IMG/VR virus record: IMGVR_UViG_3300023179_000554
Span: 1-22,273 of that record
DNA from: a virus
Strand: one strand, 5' to 3'
Length of the DNA: 22,273 nt
The notes beneath the pieces were generated by a model. That model had not been told where the DNA came from, made no database searches, and worked only from the letters and a program-made list of their open reading frames with translations. This document shows, in pieces, positions 1-7,787 of this stretch (positions are counted from its first letter, which is position 1; every line of letters begins with the position of its first letter). A program made the translations under genes and the position numbers.

Positions 1-27
1 GACTGCCTGAATATTGCTATTACTCAT
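1..27 (-). CDS. Partial 5' end of a further virion-module gene
   Basis: Only the first nine codons (MSNSNIQAV) lie in the window; the gene runs off the left edge. The ATG at 27 has a good ribosome site, AAGGG, about eight bases upstream, formed partly from the region just after the stop of the beta-helix gene. The 10-base gap and same strand suggest co-transcription with that gene. By position it is probably another structural or tail gene, but nine residues cannot identify it. Confidence 0.55.
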
Positions 28-37
28 GGGTTAGCCC

Positions 38-1027
38 TTAAGAAGCGTCTTGGAAGTCGCCGCCGTCTTGATCCGTCTGAGCATTTACCGAGTTAGCAAT
101 CTTAATCAAGTCGTTAGCAGCACCGTAATCGGTGATGTTATTGCGAACACAGTTGTTAAACAACAAGACGCCGTTTTGCGCGGCATTACCCACCGCAGCA
201 ACCGTCATTGTGGTCTCACCTCCAATGTTTTGTGCATTAATCATCACGCAATTTTGAAACAACGCCCAACGATTCAATGAGCTTGCCGCATTGGCGTCCA
301 CTGCAAGCACGCCTGCGGCTGTTGCATAAATCGGGAATAAACAGCTGTTGAACGTATTACGCGCTGTCTGTGAACGTAGACGAATATTTGCATTAGCCAC
401 GGTCCGAGGCACAGTGTCCAAACCAAACGTGCAGTTCTCAAACAGATGCTCGCCGCCTCCAGTCAAAAGCAAACAGGCACTTCCTGTTTCATCAGCGGAA
501 TATGTTGCGTTACCCATGCCTGCAAAATGCACGTTAGAGTAATAGTTGCGCTCGCCTTGATCTTCCCAAGCTACGACTGCGGTAGATTCTGCAAATCCTT
601 CAAAAATTTGAATGTTTGCAAACATGCAACCATCGCCCGTGACTTCAACCATTGGCGTAAACGCTGTGGCAGGAGCCGCTGCTGCGTGCGAAATCCGAGC
701 GCGCTGGGAGATGTTCACAGGAGAACAGATGCCGATAAGGTGCGTGGCGTCCTTATTCCATGATAATTTAGCCGTAAGACGGGCTGTGCCTGAAGCCTGA
801 CCATTGCCGATCAAAAACACAACATCGTTCTTGCCCGAAGAACATTTGTCTAAAGCTGCGGTAAGGGTTTTAAGTGCTTGAACGGGGCTGAGGCCTGTGT
901 TGCCGTCTGCGCCAGTTGCGGGATTAACGTAATAGTAGGTGCCAGTGAAGGGAATTAAACCCCCAAAAGCTGGACCAATGAAGCCCCCAGGTGAAACTAC
1001 GGGACCGGAGAAGGTTGTCTGACCCAT
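38..1027 (-). CDS. Putative parallel beta-helix virion protein
   Basis: This 329-aa protein reads like a right-handed beta-helix (pectin-lyase-like fold). After an N-terminal segment (YYVNPATGADGNTGLSP, near residues 32-48) come repeated short strands rich in N, F and C, such as 'FENCTF', 'FNSCLF', 'FQNCVM' and 'FNNCV', spaced as successive rungs. The 'YVNPATGADGNTG' type of segment is typical of pectin-lyase-like phage proteins that open with a sentence of repeat-start motifs. Such proteins form surface fibres, spikes or decorations that contact host glycans. It follows the major capsid gene but is separated from it by a strong terminator and a leader of about 110 bases, so its expression may be independent. 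Start: ATG with AAAGGAAAGAC upstream. No catalytic residues are assigned; a passive structural role is equally possible. Confidence 0.6.
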   Translation of the reverse strand: MGQTTFSGPVVSPGGFIGPAFGGLIPFTGTYYYVNPATGADGNTGLSPVQALKTLTAALDKCSSGKNDVVFLIGNGQASGTARLTAKLSWNKDATHLIGICSPVNISQRARISHAAAAPATAFTPMVEVTGDGCMFANIQIFEGFAESTAVVAWEDQGERNYYSNVHFAGMGNATYSADETGSACLLLTGGGEHLFENCTFGLDTVPRTVANANIRLRSQTARNTFNSCLFPIYATAAGVLAVDANAASSLNRWALFQNCVMINAQNIGGETTMTVAAVGNAAQNGVLLFNNCVRNNITDYGAANDLIKIANSVNAQTDQDGGDFQDAS

Positions 1028-1051
1028 GTCTTTCCTTTACATGCCATGTGA

Positions 1052-1123
1052 GTGCATTAGTCTGCATGTGCGTCAGCCGGGACTGTCTAATGCACCGGAT
1101 TAACCCCGGAATGCTTAAATATA
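1052..1123 (-). promoter_or_regulatory. Leader of beta-helix gene: possible -10 box and stem-loops
   Basis: On the minus strand, TATATT (1118-1123) could be a -10 box just downstream of the capsid terminator, though no good -35 is visible. The expected transcript would start near 1111, next to a short stem CCGG-7-CCGG (1095-1109). A 9-base inverted repeat (GTGCATTAG 1052-1060 against CTAATGCAC 1087-1095) follows, ahead of the ribosome site. The inverted repeat is directly visible; the promoter is weakly supported. Confidence 0.35.
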
Positions 1124-1139
1124 CAACATAATCACTTAA

Positions 1140-1169
1140 ATAAAAAGGGGTCCGAAGACCCCTTTTTAT
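1140..1169 (-). terminator. Rho-independent terminator after the capsid gene
   Basis: A perfect 13-bp stem closed by a UUCG tetraloop (minus strand), with GACCCC/GGGGTC at its core and five or more U residues on the descending side. It lies 10 bases after the capsid stop codon. The stem is symmetric with A/T runs on both sides, so it could also act on plus-strand transcripts. Confidence 0.9.
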
Positions 1170-1178
1170 GCTTGGAAA

Positions 1179-2087
1179 TCAGGCTGCGCCGGGACTTCCA
1201 AAGATGCCACGCGGATCCGAAAATCCGAATGAATAACGCTCACGCGCTTTGTAGCGAACGTTTCCAGTATCAAAGTCGCCTTCAAAACCGGTACGCATTG
1301 CCACACGCTCAAACATTTTCATGCCGTTAGGTGCATCCGTCTTGATGAAGTATGCATCTGGATCGGTCAAGAAGTGGTTGACCACATAACCTTGCGGAAT
1401 CATGCCCATGTTCTTGAGCGCGTTGATGTCATTGTCTGCCGTACCAACACGCAGCGTTGACTTCATAATGCGATCAGCCGTAAACATAAGCTCTTTCGGG
1501 ATAATCAACTTTAAACCCTGGACAGCGATCTTCAAGCCACGTTCATCGGTGAACGCTGCAATGTCGATCAATGACTGCTCAAGTGAAGTTTCCGAAAGAT
1601 CAGCAGGAACAGTAAGCTCGTTTGAAAGATCCGGACCGCCCAACGTGGGGTGATCCGTGGCACACAAAGGCTTGCCGTCACCACCGATAGAGGTGTCGAA
1701 TGCGCCATTGAGCACTGCTGCTGCCTTGATTTGCTTGGTCTGTGCCATGGAGCGAGCCAATGCCTTGGTGTAACGCGCTGCCAGACGGTCGTAGAGATTG
1801 TCCTCTACGGCCTCTTCGGTCAGTGAAAACGCCAATGCAATGGTTTCGTGGGTGTAGCGAGCGGTGTAAACTTCTTGCGCATTGTCATAAGCGACACCTG
1901 CACCTTCAGTCTTGACCGGAGCCTCACCAAACCCGGATTCCATCACTTCTTCTTCAAACGCACGATCTGAGGACTCAACAGCATAAATCTGCAAGTGCTC
2001 GTTCTCGTAGTTTTTGTACTCAAGGCCAAAAAGAGCATTGAGCCCAGGCTCAAGTTCTTTGACCAGTTGTGCGCGGGAAATTGCCAT
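1179..2087 (-). CDS. Major capsid protein, Mu gpT-like
   Basis: This 302-aa protein forms the icosahedral shell. It resembles the Mu-like major head subunit (gpT) family of HK97-fold capsid proteins. Recognisable features are an N-terminal stretch starting 'MAISRAQLVKELEPGLNALFG', a central 'ETIALAFSLTEEAVEDNLYDRL' helix region near residue 80, the 'LCATDHPTLGG' segment near residue 141 and a C-terminal 'ARERYSFGFSDPRGIFGS' strand. The length is normal for the family. It is preceded 11 bases upstream by the decoration-like gene and, further up, by the scaffold, the usual head-gene order. ATG at 2087 has AAGGGG about eight bases upstream. A strong terminator follows. Family assignment is from motif memory, without a search. 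Confidence 0.85.
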   Translation of the reverse strand: MAISRAQLVKELEPGLNALFGLEYKNYENEHLQIYAVESSDRAFEEEVMESGFGEAPVKTEGAGVAYDNAQEVYTARYTHETIALAFSLTEEAVEDNLYDRLAARYTKALARSMAQTKQIKAAAVLNGAFDTSIGGDGKPLCATDHPTLGGPDLSNELTVPADLSETSLEQSLIDIAAFTDERGLKIAVQGLKLIIPKELMFTADRIMKSTLRVGTADNDINALKNMGMIPQGYVVNHFLTDPDAYFIKTDAPNGMKMFERVAMRTGFEGDFDTGNVRYKARERYSFGFSDPRGIFGSPGAA

Positions 2088-2098
2088 GATTTAACCCC

Positions 2099-2674
2099 TT
2101 ATGAGTTGACGCCAGCTACGCCGCTGCTGCTGTAGCTATGGTTGTTGATCTTGACGACAAGCTGGGCATACGCACCAAAAACATTGCTTGGATCGTCGTA
2201 CAAACCCACGATTTTTAACGTGTTACCGGCTGTGTTAGCAGGTGAGCCTGTGGTCGTCATTGCCGACTGACCCGTGGTCGTGCTTCCACTGCCGTATGCC
2301 ACGCCAACATTCTTGCCAACATCGCTTTGAGCAATTACAGTGCTGTCAGCTTGAATCAAAAAGAGCTGACTTGGGTCGTCAATAATGTCTGCTTGGATGT
2401 CAATCGTAAACGCTGCGTTAGCAATAAATTTATTGCTAAACGTAGGTTTGCCTGTGACAGGATCGTTGTAAAAACAACCGTTGAATACCCCAACCGCCGC
2501 ATCCGTATTACCAGAAACACGTTGGATGTATCCAGCTACAAGACGTACCAGATCACCTTGGAAAATGTTTGTACCATAATCCTCTTTGATCAAGTAGCCA
2601 TATTGCTTTTGAGCGCCCGTTGCGGAGAGATTCCCCAGAGGACGCATGCCAAAAGGCTTGTTTGTATTAGCCAT
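2099..2674 (-). CDS. Capsid-associated (decoration/stabilisation) protein candidate
   Basis: This 191-aa protein begins 'MANTNKPFGMRPLGNLSATG', a start I associate with small beta-rich head proteins encoded just before capsid genes in aquatic phages. The sequence is rich in G, S, T, N and V with few charges and no membrane segment or coiled coil, consistent with a beta-barrel coat or cement protein. It has an AAAGGA ribosome site. It lies between the 167-aa protein and the capsid gene with short gaps, so it should be co-expressed with the capsid. Function is inferred from position and composition. Confidence 0.6.
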   Translation of the reverse strand: MANTNKPFGMRPLGNLSATGAQKQYGYLIKEDYGTNIFQGDLVRLVAGYIQRVSGNTDAAVGVFNGCFYNDPVTGKPTFSNKFIANAAFTIDIQADIIDDPSQLFLIQADSTVIAQSDVGKNVGVAYGSGSTTTGQSAMTTTGSPANTAGNTLKIVGLYDDPSNVFGAYAQLVVKINNHSYSSSGVAGVNS

Positions 2675-2698
2675 TTGTAGTTCCTTTAAAAAGTAAAT

Positions 2699-3202
2699 TT
2701 AAGCCGAATTCCGGCTACCAAAAGTTGTACGAGTACGTCGATCGGGAGAGTTAATCCGCATGCTGTCATGAGCATTCGATTTTAACAACTCATTATCCAC
2801 GGCTCTTTGCTGATCCCTTGCCCTGTTTTGATAATACGCATTACGTTCCTCTACCGTCTCTTCGGGGATTCTGGCAAGGATTAAAGCACCTACGCCAATT
2901 ATACCCGCATGCTTGCCGTCATCAACCGTGGGGGCAGTGTAATCAGGATGCTCGTCAGCGCGAACAAGTTCATACCCTTCGCGTAATTTTGTAGTGACAT
3001 TAATCCGATCATCAAATCCCATCGTTTCACGACGAATCCACCGGTTTTTAAACCCATCTGGAGCAGGAGGAGCGTCCAATTTAGAAGGAGGAGACCACGG
3101 CTTACGACGCGCTTCTTTTTCACGAGTCAATGCTGCTCGTGCTTCGCGGCGAAGTTTGGGCAACGGGGTTGCAAAAACTTCAGGTGTATTTTCTTGATCC
3201 AT
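2699..3202 (-). CDS. Conserved virion-module protein of unknown function
   Basis: A 167-aa, strongly charged protein. The N-terminal 50 residues are basic and proline-rich ('LRREARAALTREKEARRKPW'). A more compact central part follows: 'FKNRWIRRETMGFDDRINV' near residue 51, then 'GYELVRADEHPDY' and a short hydrophobic stretch 'IIGVGALILARIPEE'. The C-terminus is again polar. The 'PDGFKNRWIRRE' segment is of a type I have seen in small proteins between scaffold and capsid genes of aquatic phages, without an assigned function. It lies three bases after the scaffold gene and 24 bases before the decoration gene, so a head-assembly role is likely but not shown. Start ATG with AAGGAA. Confidence 0.6.
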   Translation of the reverse strand: MDQENTPEVFATPLPKLRREARAALTREKEARRKPWSPPSKLDAPPAPDGFKNRWIRRETMGFDDRINVTTKLREGYELVRADEHPDYTAPTVDDGKHAGIIGVGALILARIPEETVEERNAYYQNRARDQQRAVDNELLKSNAHDSMRINSPDRRTRTTFGSRNSA

Positions 3203-3205
3203 AGT

Positions 3206-4126
3206 TTATTCCTTCACGTACTTTGCGTATTCCTCAAGGGGAACATTAAGTTTTTTTGCAATTGCAACCTGACTGGGTGTCAGTCTTACAGTGCGGCGTG
3301 CAGCGTTGTTAATTCCAGAGGAACGAGATGCAGGGGCAACCGTCTGCACGGGACGGTTGGCTGAACGATAACTCATATTAGCAGATTGAAACTTATGTGG
3401 GAAGGCCTCTTTAATACGACGATCTAATTCTTCATAATACTCATCGCCTCGCGGATCAAATCCTTCTTGGCTTACAAGTTGAATATGAATCCCTCGGACC
3501 GCTGCGGTCATTGCCACATCCCGACCAAACCATTCATTTTTCTCGGCCCATTCCTCAGCGCGTGGATCCACTTGAGGCGGTGCAGGACGCTGCTGCATCT
3601 GTTGGACATACGCTTGTTGTTGCTGTGCTTGTGCAGCACGTTGCTGTTCCTGAGCTTCCCGATAAACAGCTTCTTCTTGTAAACGACGTTGTTCAACAAG
3701 GATTTGCGTTAATCGTTCTTGCGCTTCTGTTTCAGTGTCAATGTCGTTTTCTTCACGCGCTTTTTTGACAATCTGTTTCAAGGCAACAATTTGTGTGTCA
3801 ATCCTGCCTTTGGCCTCACCCATCCGCTGGCCATCAGCTTGTACATAGCGTTGTTGCACTTCGTGCATCCGAGATTGCATCTCTTGTGCAACACGAATGG
3901 CTTCTTGTTCACGGCGCTCGGTTTCTCGCAAACGTGCCGTTAATTTGTCAATACGCTTTTGGACCTTCTCGCTATATTGATCTAAATCTTCGCCCGTAGT
4001 TTGTTGTGTTTGAACAACGGATGGCTGCGCCCTTTCAATGGACTCTGCCGTGCCGTCATCATTAAGGTTAACAACGGCGGGTTGTTCGTCTTCACCAATC
4101 TTAAATTGCAACTCTTCATTACTCAT
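3206..4126 (-). CDS. Head scaffolding protein
   Basis: A 306-aa protein with the hallmarks of a phage scaffold: an acidic N-terminus, a long predicted coiled coil (about residues 55-185, starting 'EKVQKRIDKLTARLRETERR') with a Q/A-rich tract, a hinge rich in P and Q, and a basic C-terminal tail ('ARRTVRLTPSQVAIAKKLN') suited to binding capsid protein. Scaffolds fill the procapsid interior and then leave or are cleaved. It is encoded between the GroES-like gene and the capsid genes, the expected position. I chose ATG 4126 because AGGGA then sits about seven bases upstream; the in-frame ATG at 4132 lies almost on top of that site. Sequence identity to named scaffolds is untested. Confidence 0.75.
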   Translation of the reverse strand: MSNEELQFKIGEDEQPAVVNLNDDGTAESIERAQPSVVQTQQTTGEDLDQYSEKVQKRIDKLTARLRETERREQEAIRVAQEMQSRMHEVQQRYVQADGQRMGEAKGRIDTQIVALKQIVKKAREENDIDTETEAQERLTQILVEQRRLQEEAVYREAQEQQRAAQAQQQQAYVQQMQQRPAPPQVDPRAEEWAEKNEWFGRDVAMTAAVRGIHIQLVSQEGFDPRGDEYYEELDRRIKEAFPHKFQSANMSYRSANRPVQTVAPASRSSGINNAARRTVRLTPSQVAIAKKLNVPLEEYAKYVKE

Positions 4127-4135
4127 TATCATTCC

Positions 4136-4591
4136 CTACATGTGCGCAATGTCTTGCGGATTATTAATAACACCCAACACCTCATCGTCATTGATGAAGC
4201 GAATTTCACCACCATCAATCGGTATACGCGCACCCGCGTAACGCCCGAAAATAATCCAATCTTTTTCCACGCACCACGGGCCCTCAGGAAATTTTTCCTT
4301 GTCGTAATAAGCTAAAGGACCAAGCGCTAGTACATAACCTACCGTGGTTGCAACCTGCGCTCGCTTTTGTGTTTCCTCAGACAAGGCAATCCCACCACGC
4401 GTTTTTTGCGCACCTCGATACGGCAAAATCGCAATTCGCCACCCCGTGGGCCGTGGCAAACGGCTCAAGACACTGGACTCAATAAGCTGTGGATTAAAGT
4501 GGCCATCATTGTCATAAGCGTCATCAAGCGCAGGTTTACGCTCAATACTTTCTTCTAACCACTTTTTTTGTAAGGCTGTTAGTGCTGTCAT
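4136..4591 (-). CDS. GroES-like co-chaperonin (Cpn10)
   Basis: A 151-aa protein carrying a GroES-type fold from about residue 45 to 145: 'PTGWRIAILPYRG' opens the beta-barrel, then comes a mobile-loop-like segment containing 'TRGGIALSEE' (GroES has GGIVL there). 'VGYVLALGPLAY' matches the GroES strand, and 'GRYAGARIPIDGGEIRFIND' matches the second half with 'DEVLGVI' at the end. It is longer than bacterial GroES (about 97 aa) because of an N-terminal extension of about 44 residues. Phage co-chaperonins such as T4 gp31 replace host GroES to help GroEL fold the capsid protein; the location beside the scaffold and capsid genes fits that. Its ATG overlaps the upstream stop (ATGA), so translation is probably coupled. 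Ribosome site AGAGGA. Confidence 0.85.
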   Translation of the reverse strand: MTALTALQKKWLEESIERKPALDDAYDNDGHFNPQLIESSVLSRLPRPTGWRIAILPYRGAQKTRGGIALSEETQKRAQVATTVGYVLALGPLAYYDKEKFPEGPWCVEKDWIIFGRYAGARIPIDGGEIRFINDDEVLGVINNPQDIAHM

Positions 4592-4773
4592 AGGTCCTCT
4601 CGGTCGTTTAAAAGATCTTTGACCGTAACCTCAATAAGCTTAAGTGCCTCAAGACGTCCCATTAAAAAGCGATACCGCTCCATGTCGGGAACCGACCCGT
4701 TTAGCACAAGACCCTCTGTGCTTTCACGTAACGTTCGGACTTCTTTCAGTATGCGTTCAACTAAATTAAGCAT
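4588..4773 (-). CDS. Small helical protein upstream of the co-chaperonin
   Basis: A 61-aa protein, all predicted helix, starting 'MLNLVERILKEVRTLRESTE' and ending in an acidic tail. I recognise the pattern (MLN/MIN start, helix, 'ERYRFLMGRLEAL', helix) as a small protein common next to portal and co-chaperonin genes in aquatic podovirus-like genomes; its role is unknown. The frame is open up to a TTG at 4827 that overlaps the previous stop, which would add 18 residues. I prefer ATG 4773 because the family starts there and because the extra segment is occupied by a hairpin. Neither start has a clear ribosome site, so the start is uncertain. The stop overlaps the co-chaperonin ATG. Confidence 0.6.
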   Translation of the reverse strand: MLNLVERILKEVRTLRESTEGLVLNGSVPDMERYRFLMGRLEALKLIEVTVKDLLNDREDL

Positions 4774-4785
4774 GGTCACAGTCCA

Positions 4786-4814
4786 TGAAAAAGCAGGTGA
4801 TTTGCCTTCACCTG
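4786..4814 (-). terminator. Possible weak terminator or attenuator hairpin
   Basis: On the minus strand a 7-bp stem CAGGTGA/TCACCTG with a 7-base loop is followed by CTTTTTC. It lies between the 97-aa gene and the ATG of the 61-aa gene. It could lower read-through from portal genes into head genes. The stem is short, so termination would be partial at most. Confidence 0.4.
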
Positions 4815-4823
4815 AAAAGGTTA

Positions 4824-5117
4824 TCAATAAAACTTGGTTTGTTTTTTACGCATAACTCTTCCCTGCCCACGCGATGTTACTGCGCCACCTTTAGACATCA
4901 TTTTGACTGATCCCATGTCAGGGGGCGACGGCGGGGGGCCTTTTTCCTCGGTATAAATTCCCTTGTCTAATTTTTCTTCTTCTTTAACTCTTCTTTGTTC
5001 TTCTTTTAGCTTTTCTCTTTCTTCCCTAGCTTTTTCCTGAGCCTTTTTTGCCTTTTCTCTTTCCATCTTTTTAAAATCATCTAACGTTGGAAAACGTTTT
5101 TCTTGGGGTTCAACCAT
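4824..5117 (-). CDS. Small charged coiled-coil protein with C-terminal GG motif
   Basis: A 97-aa protein. Residues 10-50 form a highly charged K/E helix ('REKAKKAQEKAREEREKLKE'), then a proline-rich turn ('KGPPPSPPDMG'), then 'MSKGGAVTSRGQGRVMRKKQT', a short Gly/Arg/Lys tail. Tails of the type 'KGG.V.SRG.G....K' recur in small proteins next to portal genes of aquatic phages; their role is unknown. ATG 5117 has AGGAG eight to nine bases upstream. It lies 11 bases after the 83-aa gene in the same operon. A structural or internal head protein is a guess from position only. Confidence 0.6.
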   Translation of the reverse strand: MVEPQEKRFPTLDDFKKMEREKAKKAQEKAREEREKLKEEQRRVKEEEKLDKGIYTEEKGPPPSPPDMGSVKMMSKGGAVTSRGQGRVMRKKQTKFY

Positions 5118-5128
5118 GATTATTACTC

Positions 5129-5380
5129 CTAATAAATTTTAACCGGACGATTACCGTCTTTTTTCTTCACCGTCATAAACGGACCTTGCACTCCGCCACC
5201 ACCACGCATTTTGCGCGATTTGCCTGCCGTTGAGTAAGCAATTGCAGCGGCCTGCTTAATGGCATCGCCTTTGTTTTTGGGGCTGCTTGTGCCTATCTTG
5301 CCCGTTTTCCGATACGAACCAATCATTTCCCCAATATTCATTGAAATGACCTTTTGACTTTTACCTCTTTTAAGCGGCAT
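5129..5380 (-). CDS. Small basic protein, 'MPLKRGKSQKVIS' type
   Basis: An 83-aa, very basic protein beginning 'MPLKRGKSQKVISMNIGEMI', followed by 'KGDAIKQAAAIAYSTAGKSRK' and a glycine-rich linker. This layout (MPLK-GKS-K-IS-N-I, then K-Q-A-AIA-S-A) is widespread in phage genomes beside portal genes and may correspond to DUF6496; function is not known. The frame is open further upstream to 5431, but ATG 5380 has GGAGG nine bases before it and matches the family start. The start overlaps the last 11 bases of the portal gene, so translation may be coupled. Confidence 0.7.
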   Translation of the reverse strand: MPLKRGKSQKVISMNIGEMIGSYRKTGKIGTSSPKNKGDAIKQAAAIAYSTAGKSRKMRGGGGVQGPFMTVKKKDGNRPVKIY

Positions 5381-7778
5381 TTTGTGGCCTCCGTTGACCC
5401 ATGACTTGAACATCTTGTTGACGACGCGCATTACGATCCATTAAATCCGCTCGCTCGCGTGCAACCTTTGCACGTTCTGCTGCAATCCGTTCTTGCGATT
5501 GAATCCTAGCTTGATTAGCCGCCGTGTTGGCTTGAGTGCGTTGCTGCTCCATCAATAAACGCTGGCGATCAATTTGCTGACTAGCCTGATCATCTTGCGC
5601 ACGAATTTGAAGTTCTTTGTCTTTCAACGCAATCAAAGGATCTGGACCTTGATCCACGCCCATTAATTGATTTTGCAAATCACGTACTTCCTGCATAAAT
5701 GATGCAACTTTTAACGCTACAAGCGCTTCGTGTTGTAGTTCAGACACCATTTGATCTGGATCACTGCCGTATTGAGCAAAAAGTTCTGCTTCAGCAGTCT
5801 CTTCAGCTTTTAATTTCACATGATCCAGAATGTGTTTTTGCAAAGTCATAGCAGCAATTGGCTGAGCCTGTAACATGGGCGACAAACCCATCATCAAATG
5901 CGCTGCAATGTGCGCATCGTGCTGTTGTCCCGCAAAAGCTTTTAATTCCATACCGTCTAACACGTCACCATTTTCTTGCGCAGGGTCCTTGGGCATTTGT
6001 GTACGCTGCGGTTTCAAAATACTGTCAATATCGCGCACATTCATCGCGGAATATACACGATAATACGCTTCATACAAATTATGCATTTGCGGCGCAGATT
6101 GTGCCATCTGTAACTGCATCTGTGCAAGCGTTAAACGCTGCGCTGAAGAAAAAATATTGGGATCAGAGACCGGTTGTACCGCAACAAGGTTGTTAAAATC
6201 CGCTTTTTTAATTTTTCTTGACGCTCCCGGCACGTCATAAGGGTACTCATCGGGCATATACATCCCAAAACCCTTGGCCAAAAGCTCAAATTCTTCCTTT
6301 AACGCATAATGCAACCGCTTATGGATGGCTGACATGACCTGCGTGCCCCGTTCGAGCAATGCAAGCGTCGTTCCAACCTGCGCCATTTGATTGCCTTCGC
6401 CCACTTGCATGTCTGCAATGCTTGCCAAACGTCTTCCGGCGTCCACACAAAAACCAAGCAATGCAAAAAGCGTCTGCGAAGGCTCTTTATAAGGCAAAGG
6501 CAACATATTTTGCTGTAATTCAGCCCCGCCTACGTCAATATCACGCCATTCTCCCGGCTGGATTGGATTGTCTTGGTCCGCGATCCTTGCGCCTTTGGCC
6601 TTGAACCCCGCTGGAAGGTTAGAAAGCGTCCCCGCATCCAATAATTGACGCAACGCAGAGGTCGCTGTCTTGGAAAGTCCACCAATTAAATGCACAAAAC
6701 CCAAGCCATACGACCCAAGGCCCTCGATTAAAACGTAATGCACAAAATAATTGCGCCTTTTCTTACGTTCGTCGTCTTCTTCCCAGTTGCGACGCACGCC
6801 AATCACACGTTTTGTAGCCTCATCCAACGTAATAACGTAAGGAAGCTTGATTCCCGTGGGCTCACCCTTGTCATCTTTGTCCTCAAATCCCGGTAAATCA
6901 TAGTCCACTTGGAATTCAAGCAAAAAAACTTCCTCCGGCGCACCGGTTTCCACGACACCCGTCTGTTTATCAACCTGATAACGGATTTGACTTGCATCAG
7001 ATGGGTACAATTCACCCTCAATCACCACGTCCAAATACTCACCCGAAACCACCCGCTTGCGATATTCGTTGGAATCCATCGCAATGCGGTGCGTGATCCG
7101 TGGGCATTGGCTCATGACGCTTGATCCGTAGTACGGAATGAACACGTCATCGGCCAAAACAAGCTTGGAAACCATCCGCCCAAGCTGTTCGTCGTAGTAA
7201 ACCTTCTTAAATACCGACCCGCCGTAGCCCAAATAAAACATTGCCTGATCAAACTCGGGCGTGTACTCCTTCATTACTGTCGTGATCTGGTAATTCATGA
7301 AATCCTGCACGCGTCCAGCCTGCTGGAACTTGTCCAAGGTCTCTTTGCCCAGGATCTCCGTGCGCACAGGACCGCCCGCTGGCATCAATTCTTTAGTCGC
7401 TTGCGCTTGGAACTGGACCACGGCCTCCATCAACAAGGGGTGAGTCGCCGCTGCCGCACCTCGAAAGGGCTTGGTGCGCTCTTGAAAGTTCATGCCTAAA
7501 AGCTCAAGGCCCTTGGCATAGGTCTGCTCCCAATCAGAACGACTCGATTTGTCCGCTTCAAAGAAGGCTGAGAGGTCTATGGCGATCTTGGATAACGTGT
7601 CATCGTCCACGACCTCTGCCAGATTGGCGTAAAAGTCCACCTCGCTGTCTTCATCTTCCCCAATCTCGATCGTCGCCCCACCGTCCGCGTCAAGAATAAT
7701 CTCAATTTCAGGCATGTCCTCCTGATCAATCTCGATCAATGTGGCAGGGGCTTCGTATAGGGCTTTGTCGATGGGCAT
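5370..7778 (-). CDS. Portal protein
   Basis: The 802-aa portal forms the dodecameric ring at the capsid vertex through which DNA enters and leaves. The region around residues 78-145 is typical of P22-like podovirus portals: 'SSRSDWEQTYAKGLELLG', then 'FRGAAAATHPLLMEA' and 'QAQATKELMPAGGPVRTEI'. The middle has alternating strands and helices (wing and stem). The last 100 residues form a long Q/A/R-rich helix ('QQIDRQRLLMEQQRTQANTA' onwards), as in portals with a C-terminal barrel. The N-terminal 60 residues are acidic. It is 10 bases downstream of the polyvalent-protein gene and overlaps the next gene. ATG 7778 has AAGG upstream. P22 portal is about 725 aa, so the length is in range. Confidence 0.85.
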   Translation of the reverse strand: MPIDKALYEAPATLIEIDQEDMPEIEIILDADGGATIEIGEDEDSEVDFYANLAEVVDDDTLSKIAIDLSAFFEADKSSRSDWEQTYAKGLELLGMNFQERTKPFRGAAAATHPLLMEAVVQFQAQATKELMPAGGPVRTEILGKETLDKFQQAGRVQDFMNYQITTVMKEYTPEFDQAMFYLGYGGSVFKKVYYDEQLGRMVSKLVLADDVFIPYYGSSVMSQCPRITHRIAMDSNEYRKRVVSGEYLDVVIEGELYPSDASQIRYQVDKQTGVVETGAPEEVFLLEFQVDYDLPGFEDKDDKGEPTGIKLPYVITLDEATKRVIGVRRNWEEDDERKKRRNYFVHYVLIEGLGSYGLGFVHLIGGLSKTATSALRQLLDAGTLSNLPAGFKAKGARIADQDNPIQPGEWRDIDVGGAELQQNMLPLPYKEPSQTLFALLGFCVDAGRRLASIADMQVGEGNQMAQVGTTLALLERGTQVMSAIHKRLHYALKEEFELLAKGFGMYMPDEYPYDVPGASRKIKKADFNNLVAVQPVSDPNIFSSAQRLTLAQMQLQMAQSAPQMHNLYEAYYRVYSAMNVRDIDSILKPQRTQMPKDPAQENGDVLDGMELKAFAGQQHDAHIAAHLMMGLSPMLQAQPIAAMTLQKHILDHVKLKAEETAEAELFAQYGSDPDQMVSELQHEALVALKVASFMQEVRDLQNQLMGVDQGPDPLIALKDKELQIRAQDDQASQQIDRQRLLMEQQRTQANTAANQARIQSQERIAAERAKVARERADLMDRNARRQQDVQVMGQRRPQNAA

Positions 7779-7787
7779 GTTCAGGCC

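Noticed and set aside
2791-2799. DnaA-box-like TTATCCACG (also near 10264)
   Set aside because: Single copies inside coding sequences, without clustering or AT-rich neighbouring DNA; probably chance.
4723-4740. Second parS-like word around TTTCACGT
   Set aside because: Only the central eight bases match; flanks differ and there is no palindrome.
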